Assembly (NCBI GenBank): GCA_945889565.1
Contig: CAMDBZ010000075.1
Coordinates: 1 to 7,804 of the forward strand
DNA from: Thermoflexus hugenholtzii JAD2
GTDB lineage: Bacteria > Chloroflexota > Dehalococcoidia > UBA2979
DNA: 7,804 nt
Reading direction: 5' to 3'
Positions 1 through 6,785 of this stretch are shown piece by piece. Both the position numbers and the translations under genes were made by a program. The notes under the pieces were generated by a model. The model made no database searches, was not told the DNA's origin, and saw only the letters and a list, made by a program, of their open reading frames with translations. How positions within the stretch are numbered: position 1 is the stretch's first letter; each line of letters starts with the position of its first letter.

Positions 1-1175
1 GGTAACAGTGGGGAGGACCGCAACAAGATCTCCCGCTCCTTCAACGACCAGCGCAGCAACCCCACGGAGGTCGCGTACGCGGGGTCGTGCAGCAGGTCGG
101 ACAGCCCGGCGAGGTGCCGGGGGCGGCCGATGCGCGCCGGGAGTCCCAGCACGTCTTCGGCCAGTAGTTCGATGCCGGGCAGGCTGGCTGCGCCGCCGGT
201 GAGCACGACACCCGCCGACAGCAGCTCCTCCTGCGCGCCGCGCCGCAGCTCCGCGCGGACCATCTCGAACAGCTCTTCGGTGCGCGCCTGCAGCACCTCG
301 GCGATCAGCCGGCGGCGTACCGTCTTGCGCCCCTCTGAGCCGAAGGCGTCGATCTCGACCTCGTCCGCCTCGTCCACGAGCGAGGGGATCGCGTGGCCGT
401 AGCGGCGCTTCGTCTGCTCCGCGGCGGGCTGCGGCACGCGCAGCGCGACTACGAGGTCGCGCGTCATGTGCATGCCCCCGACCGGCAGCACCGCGGAGTG
501 CACCACCGCGCCCTGCAGATAGACCGCGAGGTCCGTGGTGCCGCCGCCGATGTCCACCAGCGCGACGCCCTGCTCCAGCTCTTCCTGCGTGATCACCGCC
601 TCGGCGGAGGCGAGCGGCTGCAGGATCAGCGAATCGATGCGCACGCCCGCGCCCTCCACGCACTGCATCAGGTTGTGCATCGCCGACGAGCCCGCCGTGA
701 CGACATGCGTCTCCACGTCGAGGCGCGACCCGAACATGCCGATCGGGTCGACGACGTGGTCCTGGCCGTCGACGACGTAGTAGCGCGGGATCACGTGGAT
801 CACCTCGCGGTTGTTGGGGATGTTGACGATGCGCGCGCTCTCCTTCGCGCGCTCCACGTCGTGCTCGGTGATCGGGTGGCGCGGATCGGCGATCGCGACG
901 ATGCCGCGCGAGTTCATCGACGACACGTGCGGGCCCGCGATGCCGACGTGCGCCGACAGGATGCGCGTGCCCGACGCGCGCTCGGCGCGGTCGATCGACG
1001 ACGCGATCGCCTCCATCGCCGCGTGGATGTTGTCGACCATGCCCTTGGTCAGCCCGGCGGACGGCCCGATGCCCACGCCGAGGATGCGGATCTCGTTGCC
1101 TGCGCCCAGTTCGCCGACCACCGTGCACACCTTGGTGGTGCCGACGTCGATCGCCGCGAACGTCGGATTCGCCAT
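1..1175 (-). CDS. ftsA: Cell division protein FtsA, actin-like FtsZ membrane anchor (partial, 3' end outside window)
   Basis: FtsA is the actin-fold ATPase that tethers FtsZ filaments to the inner face of the membrane and helps recruit the divisome. The 391 residues visible carry the actin-family signatures: phosphate-1 DVGTTKV at residues 10-16, phosphate-2 DIGGGTTD at 208-215, and the adenosine motif LTGGAASLPG at 325-334. The stretch between about residues 72 and 160 fits the FtsA-specific 1C (SHS2) subdomain that replaces actin 1B. The ATG shares one base with the ftsQ stop (TAATG), and a weak GGTGGT lies six bases upstream, so translation is probably coupled to ftsQ. No stop codon occurs before the window edge. 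FtsA is usually about 400-430 residues, so only the tail is missing, including the C-terminal amphipathic membrane-binding helix, which cannot be judged here. ftsZ would be expected next. The PRYYVVDGQ and DPIGMFG region resembles Chloroflexota FtsA as I remember it. Confidence 0.96.
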   Translation of the reverse strand, partial: MANPTFAAIDVGTTKVCTVVGELGAGNEIRILGVGIGPSAGLTKGMVDNIHAAMEAIASSIDRAERASGTRILSAHVGIAGPHVSSMNSRGIVAIADPRHPITEHDVERAKESARIVNIPNNREVIHVIPRYYVVDGQDHVVDPIGMFGSRLDVETHVVTAGSSAMHNLMQCVEGAGVRIDSLILQPLASAEAVITQEELEQGVALVDIGGGTTDLAVYLQGAVVHSAVLPVGGMHMTRDLVVALRVPQPAAEQTKRRYGHAIPSLVDEADEVEIDAFGSEGRKTVRRRLIAEVLQARTEELFEMVRAELRRGAQEELLSAGVVLTGGAASLPGIELLAEDVLGLPARIGRPRHLAGLSDLLHDPAYATSVGLLRWSLKEREILLRSSPLL

Positions 1176-1993
1176 TAGCGCACCACCAGCTCTCGCCCGA
1201 ACCGCAGATCGATCTCGTTGGCCACCAGCGTCCCGGCGCGCACGCGCTCGAGCATGGCCGCCCACGCGGCGACCTTGTACTCGTAGTCCCGCGCGTCGCC
1301 GAAGACGGCGCTCGGGCCCGCCGCCACGCGCACGACCACGCCCCGCGTGCGCTGGAACTCGAAGCGCTCCGCCTTCACGCGCAACCGCGCGAGGCTGCCG
1401 TCCGTGCTCAGCCGCGACACGACGGCCACCGCGTCGGCGTCCGCCTCGCGGCCCGCGCCGAGCGGCGCCGTCGCGCCCAGCTCGTAGATCGTCGGCGCGC
1501 CGTCCGCGGGGGGCCGTGCCGTCCGCAGCACATGCCCGCGCTCGTCGATCACGGTGCGCACGCCGGCCGCCTGCCAGTAGCCCCAGCCCTGCTGCTCTGT
1601 GACGTCCACGACCACCCCGCGCGGCCAGTCCCGGCGCACGCGCGCGCTCGCCACGCCGGGCAGCGCCTGCACGCGCGCCGCCACGGCGCCGGCGTCGAGC
1701 GTGAGCAACGATTCGCCGCCGGCGTCGGCGGCCGTCGCGATCATGCGCGCATCGACGATCTGCGCGCCCAGCACCTGCACGTCACGCACACGTAGCGTGT
1801 CGCCGCGCACGAGCCACGCACCGCCGGTCGCGAGCGCGAGCGCCGCGCTGCTGCCGCCCACCGCCCAGCCGATGCGTCGCCACGGGAACGCCGGCCGCTG
1901 CGGTCGCGGCGCGGGGGCCGCGCCGAGCCGGTAGCGTGCCTGCGACAGCGCGCGTGGCGGCGGTCCGCTGAACGGCCAGCGTGGCTTACGCAT
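1175..1993 (-). CDS. ftsQ: Cell division protein FtsQ/DivIB (POTRA domain)
   Basis: FtsQ is a bitopic membrane protein that, with FtsB and FtsL, links early divisome proteins to the septal synthase FtsW-FtsI. The 272 residues show the family layout: a basic, proline-rich cytoplasmic tail (1-40), one membrane segment (about 41-62), a POTRA domain (about 67-134, with RVRDVQVLGA opening it and LPGVASARVRRDWP near its end), then the beta domain with the ERGHVL-type strand typical of FtsQ. I chose the ATG at 1993 over the in-frame ATG at 2011. A clean GGAGG at 2003-2007 sits nine bases before 1993, and conserved family sequence does not reach the extra six residues. This start overlaps the ddl stop by eight bases. 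FtsQ sequences diverge widely, so the call rests on topology, the POTRA pattern and the position between ddl and ftsA. It is short at the C-terminus, which is common outside Proteobacteria. Confidence 0.93.
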   Translation of the reverse strand: MRKPRWPFSGPPPRALSQARYRLGAAPAPRPQRPAFPWRRIGWAVGGSSAALALATGGAWLVRGDTLRVRDVQVLGAQIVDARMIATAADAGGESLLTLDAGAVAARVQALPGVASARVRRDWPRGVVVDVTEQQGWGYWQAAGVRTVIDERGHVLRTARPPADGAPTIYELGATAPLGAGREADADAVAVVSRLSTDGSLARLRVKAERFEFQRTRGVVVRVAAGPSAVFGDARDYEYKVAAWAAMLERVRAGTLVANEIDLRFGRELVVR

Positions 1994-3059
1994 AGGTGCG
2001 CGCCTCCGCATGCCGCTCCAGCGCGAGCTCCACCAGGCGCGTGATCAGCGCCGCGTAGGAGAGCCCGGCCTCCTGCCACAGCCGCGGGTACATCGAGATC
2101 GGCGTGAAGCCGGGCAGCGTGTTCACCTCGATCACGCGCACGTCGTCCTCCGCCGTCACGAAGCAGTCGACGCGCGCGAGGCCTGCGCAATCGAGCGCGC
2201 GGAAGGCGCGCAGCGCGTACTGCTGCACGCGGCGCGCGGTGTCCTCCGGCAGCGGTGCGGGCACCACCAGCTCCGTGCGTGCGTCGGCGTACTTCGCCTC
2301 GTAGGAGTAGAAGTCCGCGTGCGGCCGGATCTCGCCGAGCGGCGACGGCTGTGGGTCGGCGTTGCCGAGCACGGCGCACTCGATCTCGCGGCCGTCGATC
2401 GCTTCCTCCACCAGCAGCTTGCGGTCGTAGCGCAGCGCGAGCGCGAACGCGGCGACGAGGTCCTCGCGCGTGCGCGCGCGGCTGACGCCGAGCGACGAGC
2501 CGCCGTTCGCGGGCTTCACGAAGCACGGGTAGCCGAGCTCGGCCTCCAGGTCGCGCAGCGCCTCCGGCGCGGGCGCGCGCGCGCCGTCGTCCTGCAGCAC
2601 GCGGTAGCGCGCTTGCGACAGCCCAGCGGTGGCGAAGCTCGCGCGCATCAGCGCCTGGTCCATGCCGGCCGCGCTCGCGGCGACGCCGGAGCCGACGTAC
2701 GGCAGCTCGGCGAGCTCGAAGAGCCCTTGCAGCGTGCCGTCTTCGCCGTTGCGCCCGTGCACGATCGGGAACACGACGTCCGCGCCGCGCAGCGCCTCGA
2801 GCACGGCGGGCGTCGCGAGCAGCCCCGCGCCCGCGTCGTCGCCGAGCGTGTCCGTCGCGCCCGCGTCGACGAGCGCGAGGCGGCTGCGCGTCTCGCCGGG
2901 GTCGAGCCAGCGGCCGCCGCGCGTGATGCCGAACGGCACCACCTCGAAGCGCGTCGCGTCGGCCTCGCGCAGGATCGAGCGCGCCGAGGTCACGGACACC
3001 GCGTGCTCCGGCGAACGCCCGCCGCACACGACGGCCAGCCGCATGCGCGCGCCGCTCAT
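1986..3059 (-). CDS. ddl: D-alanine--D-alanine ligase
   Basis: This cytoplasmic ATP-grasp enzyme joins two D-alanines, using ATP, to make the dipeptide that MurF adds to the peptidoglycan precursor. At 357 residues it has the usual length. Visible marks are Glu18 in SPEHAVSV (first D-Ala site), signature HGRNGEDG at 101-108, the ATP-binding KPANGGSSLGVS at 182-193, the omega-loop YEAKY at 253-257, and the metal-binding EVNTLPGFTPISMYP at 311-325. Tyr257 in EAKY matches the residue that, by family knowledge, marks D-Ala-D-Ala rather than D-Ala-D-lactate ligases (which carry Phe or His), so ordinary vancomycin-sensitive termini are predicted. The ATG overlaps the murC stop by four bases (ATGA). 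A second ATG five codons in has no better ribosome site. DCF replaces the more usual DFF in the RxDFF stretch (296-300). The 3' end overlaps ftsQ by eight bases, so both neighbours are probably translationally coupled to it. Confidence 0.97.
   Translation of the reverse strand: MSGARMRLAVVCGGRSPEHAVSVTSARSILREADATRFEVVPFGITRGGRWLDPGETRSRLALVDAGATDTLGDDAGAGLLATPAVLEALRGADVVFPIVHGRNGEDGTLQGLFELAELPYVGSGVAASAAGMDQALMRASFATAGLSQARYRVLQDDGARAPAPEALRDLEAELGYPCFVKPANGGSSLGVSRARTREDLVAAFALALRYDRKLLVEEAIDGREIECAVLGNADPQPSPLGEIRPHADFYSYEAKYADARTELVVPAPLPEDTARRVQQYALRAFRALDCAGLARVDCFVTAEDDVRVIEVNTLPGFTPISMYPRLWQEAGLSYAALITRLVELALERHAEARTYA
2003..2007 (-). promoter_or_regulatory. Shine-Dalgarno site for ftsQ
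   Basis: The minus strand reads GGAGG within the 3' end of ddl, nine bases before the ATG at 1993. The competing upstream ATG at 2011 lies before this site and lacks a comparable one, so this element decides the ftsQ start. Confidence 0.7.
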
Positions 3060-4471
3060 TGCGCGGGCCCCAGGCGCGCGAGCACGAGCGGGCCCAGTTG
3101 CTCGATGTCGCCTGCGCCGAGGGTGAGGAAGACGTCGCCGGGCCGCAGCTCGCGTGCGGCGAGCTCCAGCGCTTCGCCCAGCGTGCCGATGTAGCGTGCC
3201 GCGGGGCGCGTCACCTGCGCGGCCAGCGTCTCGGCGTCGCTGCCCGCGTCGGCCTGCTCGCGCGCTGCGTACGTGGCGGTGACGTAGAGCGCGTCGAGTC
3301 CCTCGAAGCACGTGCGAAAGCCCTCCGCGAGGTAACGCGAGCGCGAGTAGGTGTGCGGCTGGAAGCAGCCGATGAGCCGCCGGCCCGGGAAGCGCGTGCG
3401 CGCCGCCTGCACGGTCGCGCGTACCTCAGTCGGGTGGTGCGCGTAGTCGTCCACGATCGTCACACCGGCTGCGTCGCCAACGAGCTCGAAGCGGCGGTGT
3501 ACGCCGCCGAACTCCTCGGCCGCCTGGACCGCGCGGTGGAAGTCGACGCCCGCGCGCATCGCCATCGCCAGCGCGCCCAGCGCGTTCGCCACGTTGTGCC
3601 GTCCCGGGATGCGCAGCGACATGCGCCCGAGCTCGGCGCCGTCCAACAGCACGACGCACTCGAGGCCGCCGCGGTCGTTGCCGCGCACCTGTACGGCGCG
3701 CCACTCGGCCTCGTTGTCGAGCCCGTAACGCTCGACGCGCGCGCCGGCCGCGCGGCGTGCCTCGCCCAGCGCGAACGCCGCGGGTGAGTCGGCGCACACG
3801 AAGAGCGTGCCATCCGCCTGCACACGCGCTGCGAACGCGGCGAACGCCTCGTGCAGCCGTTCCTCGCTGCCGTAGTAGTCGAGGTGATCGACGTCGATGT
3901 TCGTGATCAGCGCCAGGTGTGGCTCGTACTGCAGGAACGCCCCCGCGTACTCGTCCGCCTCGACGACGGCGAGCCGTCCCGCGCCGTCGCGCGCGTTGCC
4001 GTCGAGGTCAGGCGAGTCGCCGCCGGCGAGCACGAGCGGGTCGAGGCCGCCGCGCAGCGTCATCAGCGCGGCGAGCGTGGTGGTGGTGGTCTTGCCGTGC
4101 GTGCCCGCGATCGCGAGCAGTTCGCGTCCCGCGACCAGGCGCCGCACCATCTCTGCGCGCACGATCACCGCGACGCCGCGCTCGCGCGCGGCCTGCAGCT
4201 CTGGGTTGTCCTCGCGCGCGGCGACGGTCGTGACGACGAGCTCGGCGCGGCCGACGTTCGCCGCGGCATGGCCGAGGTAGATCGTTGCGCCGGCAGCCTG
4301 CAGCCGCCGCGTGTGCACGGAGTCCGCGATGTCCGAGCCGGTCACGACGTGCCCGCGCGCGAGCAGGATCGTACCGATCGCGGACATGTGCATGCCCCCC
4401 GCGCCGACGAGGTGTACCCGCTGCGGGATGGCTTCGCCACCCTGCTCCGGTCGGGTGCGCAGTCGCGCCAT
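3056..4471 (-). CDS. murC: UDP-N-acetylmuramate--L-alanine ligase MurC
   Basis: MurC is the first amino acid ligase of peptidoglycan synthesis: it adds L-Ala to UDP-MurNAc with ATP in the cytoplasm. The 471 residues have all three Mur ligase domains: an N-terminal Rossmann domain with the glycine loop GAGGMHMSAIG (23-33), a central ATPase domain with P-loop GTHGKTTTT (123-131), EADE (171-174) and NIDVDHLDYYG (191-201), then PGRHNVANA (289-297), GVHRRFE (323-329), DDYAHHPTE (341-349) and FQPHTYSRSR (370-379), the last three diagnostic of MurC against other Mur ligases. The ATG shares one base with the murG stop and has GAGGT nine bases upstream; an in-frame GTG lies directly before it. An upstream open frame reaching position 4867 lies inside murG and is not part of the protein. 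EADEYAGAF departs from the E. coli pattern EADESDxSF. No murB follows: ddl comes next with a four-base overlap. Confidence 0.97.
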   Translation of the reverse strand: MARLRTRPEQGGEAIPQRVHLVGAGGMHMSAIGTILLARGHVVTGSDIADSVHTRRLQAAGATIYLGHAAANVGRAELVVTTVAAREDNPELQAARERGVAVIVRAEMVRRLVAGRELLAIAGTHGKTTTTTLAALMTLRGGLDPLVLAGGDSPDLDGNARDGAGRLAVVEADEYAGAFLQYEPHLALITNIDVDHLDYYGSEERLHEAFAAFAARVQADGTLFVCADSPAAFALGEARRAAGARVERYGLDNEAEWRAVQVRGNDRGGLECVVLLDGAELGRMSLRIPGRHNVANALGALAMAMRAGVDFHRAVQAAEEFGGVHRRFELVGDAAGVTIVDDYAHHPTEVRATVQAARTRFPGRRLIGCFQPHTYSRSRYLAEGFRTCFEGLDALYVTATYAAREQADAGSDAETLAAQVTRPAARYIGTLGEALELAARELRPGDVFLTLGAGDIEQLGPLVLARLGPAQ

Positions 4472-5541
4472 CACGCGGCCACCTCTTGCAGCAGTGTGGC
4501 CAGCCGCGATGCGGCGTCTGGACGCGCGAGGCTGCGCATCGCGTCGGCCATGCGCGCGCGCGCCGGCGCGTCGGCGAGCAGCCGCAGCGCCTCGTCGGCG
4601 AGCCGAGCGAGGTCGCGCTGCTCGAGCACGCGCGCTGCGCCACGGGCGGCGAGCAGCCGCGCGTTGTGCGCCTGGTCGGAGAACGCGCCGGGCACGACAA
4701 TCGCGGGCAGTCCGAGCGCCGGCAGCTCCCCCAGCGTGGACGCACCGCCGCGCACCACGGCGAGGTCGGCGGCGGCCATCGCCCAGGCGAGCTCGTCCGT
4801 GTAGCCGAGCAGGTGGTAGCGCGCGCGCAGCGTTTCGGGCAGCCGGTCGCGCTCCGCGCGCAGCCATGGCTCGTGCTCGCGGCCGGCGACGTGGACCAGC
4901 TGCGCGCGCTCCAGCAGCTGCGGCAGCGCGGCGGCGATTGCGCGGTTGATGGCCTGCGCGCCGAGCGAGCCGCCGGCGACGAGCAGCGTCGGCAGCGCCG
5001 CGTCAAGCCCGAAGCGCGCCTGGCCCTCGTCGCGCGTCGCGCGTGCGAACTCGGCGCGCACCGGGTAGCCCGTCACGAGCGAGCGGCCGCGCGGCAGCGA
5101 CGGCAGCGACGCCTCGACCGAGCACGCCACGCGCGTGGCGAAGCGCGCGAGGAAGCGCACCGCCCAGCCGGGGCGCACATCTGGGAGGAACACCACCAGC
5201 GGCACGCCCGCGCGGTGCGCCGCCCAGCCGACGGGCGCCGCGGCGTAGCCGCCCGTCGCGAACACCGCCGCGGGCCGGTCGGTGGCGAGGCGGCGGCGCG
5301 CACTGCGCAGCCCGCGCAGCAGCTGCAGTCCGCCGACGACCATGCGGCGCGGCCCGCCGCGCAGCTGCGCGGCGGGCACGCCGCGGTACTCGATGCCTGC
5401 GGCGGTCGCGAGCGCGTGCTCGGGCCCGCGCTCGCTGCCGTAGTAGACGAGCTCGCAGCCGCGTGCGCGCAGCTCCGCGCCCACGGCGAGCGAGGGGTAG
5501 GCGTGCCCGCCCGTGCCACCGCCGGCGAGCGCAAACATCAT
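4471..5541 (-). CDS. murG: Lipid II synthase MurG (UDP-GlcNAc:undecaprenyl-PP-MurNAc-pentapeptide GlcNAc transferase)
   Basis: MurG is the peripheral membrane GT-B glycosyltransferase that moves GlcNAc from UDP-GlcNAc onto lipid I to give lipid II. The 356 residues carry the N-terminal G loop AGGGTGGH (6-13), the FATGGYAAAPV segment (94-104), the second G loop AGGSLGAQAIN (189-199), and the donor-binding region RGGASTLGELPALGLPAI (264-281) followed by DQAHNA (289-294). Glu272 matches the conserved glutamate that holds the GlcNAc ribose. The loop that reads HEQN-xxPG in E. coli reads FLPDVRPG here (118-125), a version I recall from Chloroflexota MurG. Two adjacent ATGs (5541 and 5538) span the ftsW stop. 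I chose the first, giving an ATGA four-base overlap; the second would cost one residue. Only a weak GGGGGT lies upstream, so it probably depends on ribosomes arriving from ftsW. Its stop shares one base with the murC start. Confidence 0.96.
   Translation of the reverse strand: MMFALAGGGTGGHAYPSLAVGAELRARGCELVYYGSERGPEHALATAAGIEYRGVPAAQLRGGPRRMVVGGLQLLRGLRSARRRLATDRPAAVFATGGYAAAPVGWAAHRAGVPLVVFLPDVRPGWAVRFLARFATRVACSVEASLPSLPRGRSLVTGYPVRAEFARATRDEGQARFGLDAALPTLLVAGGSLGAQAINRAIAAALPQLLERAQLVHVAGREHEPWLRAERDRLPETLRARYHLLGYTDELAWAMAAADLAVVRGGASTLGELPALGLPAIVVPGAFSDQAHNARLLAARGAARVLEQRDLARLADEALRLLADAPARARMADAMRSLARPDAASRLATLLQEVAA
4481..4485 (-). promoter_or_regulatory. Shine-Dalgarno site for murC
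   Basis: The minus strand reads AAGAGGT, with GAGGT at these positions, inside the last codons of murG. It is nine bases before the murC ATG at 4471 and six before the in-frame GTG at 4474. It supports a start here rather than any of the upstream in-frame codons within murG. Confidence 0.65.
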
Positions 5542-6785
5542 CGTGACCCCCGGCCGGCGGGCGCGGCGGAGCGCAGCACGCCGCGCGTCGGCGCCTCGCG
5601 CGCGGGGTCGGCGAGCGCGGCGGAGCGCGACACCGAGAGCAGCACGCCGACCGCGGTGAGCGTCGCAATCGTCGCGGAGCCGCCGTAGGACAGGAACGGC
5701 AGCGGGATGCCCGTGAGCGGGATCGAGCGTGTCACGCCACCCGCGTTGATCAGCAGTTGGAACGCGAGCCACGCGCACACGCCTGTCGCCAGCAGCGAGC
5801 CGAAGCGGTCCGGCGCGCGCTGCGCGATGCGCAGCCCGCGCCACAGCAGCAGCGCGAACAGCAGCAGCACGGTCACAACGCCGATGAAGCCGAGTTCCTC
5901 ACCGATGATCGCCAGCACGCCGTCCGTGTGCGAGCCGGGGATGAAGAAGAATTTCTGGCGCGACACGCCCAGCCCGAGCCCGCTCAGCCCGCCTGATCCG
6001 AACGCGACGAGCAGCTGCAACGTGTGGAAGCCGAGCCCGGACGGATCGTCCTCGGCGTGCGTGAAGGAAAGGATACGTTCGGTGCGGTAGCCGCCGCTCG
6101 TCACGAGCACGACGAACGCGAGCGCACCCGCGCCCGCGAGCGCGAGCACGTGCGTGAGCCGCGCCCCGGCGACGAAGAAGAGCGCCCCCGTGATCGCGGC
6201 GACGATCACCGCCGTGCCGAGGTCCGGCTCGAGCATGATCAGCGCGCCGACGAGCCCGACCATGCCGACGAACGGCAGCACGCCGAGCGAGAGATCGCGC
6301 ACCACCTCGCCCTTCGCGGCGAGCCACGCGGCCATGTAGATGAGCACCGCGAGCTTCGCGAACTCGCTCGGCTGCAGCGCGGGCAGTGCTGCGGCGGGCT
6401 GCACCCAGCGCCGCGCGCCGTTCTGCTCCACGCCGATGCCGGGCACGAGCACGGCCGCCAGCGCGACGAGCGCGACGAGCATAATCAGCGGGCTCAGTCG
6501 CAGCAGCACGCGGTAGTTCACCGTCATCGCGATGAACATGCAGCCCATGCCGATCGCGATGAACACGATCTGGCGCTTCACGAAGTAGTTCGCGTCGCCG
6601 TACTGCGCGTAGCCCAGCGCGTACGACGAGGAGTACACCGCGATCAGCCCGACGACGGTGAGCACCATCAGCACGGCCAGCAGCGCGTAGTCCGGGCCGT
6701 GCCGCAGCACCGGCGCGCGCTCGGCGCGCTCGGCGAAGGCGGGGCCGGCCACCCCGCCGCGCGGTGGCATGCGGCGCGCGCCCAT
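5538..6785 (-). CDS. ftsW: Septal peptidoglycan polymerase FtsW (SEDS family)
   Basis: FtsW is the SEDS-family glycosyltransferase that polymerises lipid II at the division septum together with its class B PBP partner. The 415 residues form a polytopic membrane protein, with about nine to ten hydrophobic segments from residue 33 to 385 and a short basic tail. Family marks are QPSEFAKL (138-145), EPDLGTA (186-192), the long outer loop ending in PGSHTDGVLAIIGEELGF (283-300), and TGIPLPFLSYGGS (358-370). Asp288 in HTD corresponds, as I recall, to the aspartate shown to be essential in RodA and FtsW. RodA is the alternative, but the place between murD and murG argues for FtsW. I chose ATG at 6785 because GGAGGT at 6794-6799 is eight bases away. 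The in-frame GTG at 6788 is only five away and would add one residue. The ATG shares one base with the murD stop, and the 3' end overlaps murG by four bases. Confidence 0.96.
   Translation of the reverse strand: MGARRMPPRGGVAGPAFAERAERAPVLRHGPDYALLAVLMVLTVVGLIAVYSSSYALGYAQYGDANYFVKRQIVFIAIGMGCMFIAMTVNYRVLLRLSPLIMLVALVALAAVLVPGIGVEQNGARRWVQPAAALPALQPSEFAKLAVLIYMAAWLAAKGEVVRDLSLGVLPFVGMVGLVGALIMLEPDLGTAVIVAAITGALFFVAGARLTHVLALAGAGALAFVVLVTSGGYRTERILSFTHAEDDPSGLGFHTLQLLVAFGSGGLSGLGLGVSRQKFFFIPGSHTDGVLAIIGEELGFIGVVTVLLLFALLLWRGLRIAQRAPDRFGSLLATGVCAWLAFQLLINAGGVTRSIPLTGIPLPFLSYGGSATIATLTAVGVLLSVSRSAALADPAREAPTRGVLRSAAPAGRGSR

Noticed and set aside
393..1178. Plus-strand frame of 261 codons, very rich in Arg, His and Asp, antisense to ftsA
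   Set aside because: The composition is the reverse-strand shadow of the ftsA codons; no start context or domain supports it as a gene.
2003..2011. Alternative ftsQ start at 2011
   Set aside because: It would place the best ribosome site inside the gene; the ATG at 1993 has ideal spacing from GGAGG.
2010..3194. A plus-strand open frame of 394 codons antisense to ddl
   Set aside because: Same pattern: Arg/Ala/His-rich composition, no motif, and the opposite strand encodes a complete Ddl with all its signatures.
3060..3311. N-terminal extension of ddl by 84 codons
   Set aside because: It overlaps the conserved C-terminal domain of murC in another frame and shows no Ddl similarity; the ATG at 3059 gives the usual family length.
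4081..4092. Run of GTG repeats on the plus strand (tggtggtggtggt), a possible microsatellite
   Set aside because: It encodes the threonine run after GTHGK in the MurC P-loop, so it is explained by a conserved coding motif.
4472..4867. N-terminal extension of murC by 132 codons, suggesting a fusion
   Set aside because: The extension is an out-of-frame reading of the murG 3' end, is Arg/Ala-rich, and is not needed by the MurC family; the start at 4471 has a ribosome site and a standard overlap.
4285..5688. A plus-strand open frame of 467 codons lying antisense to murG
   Set aside because: It is rich in Arg, Ala, Gly and His with low-complexity runs, has no recognisable domain, and lies fully opposite well-conserved murG, ftsW and murC sequence. 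Long antisense frames are expected at this GC level.
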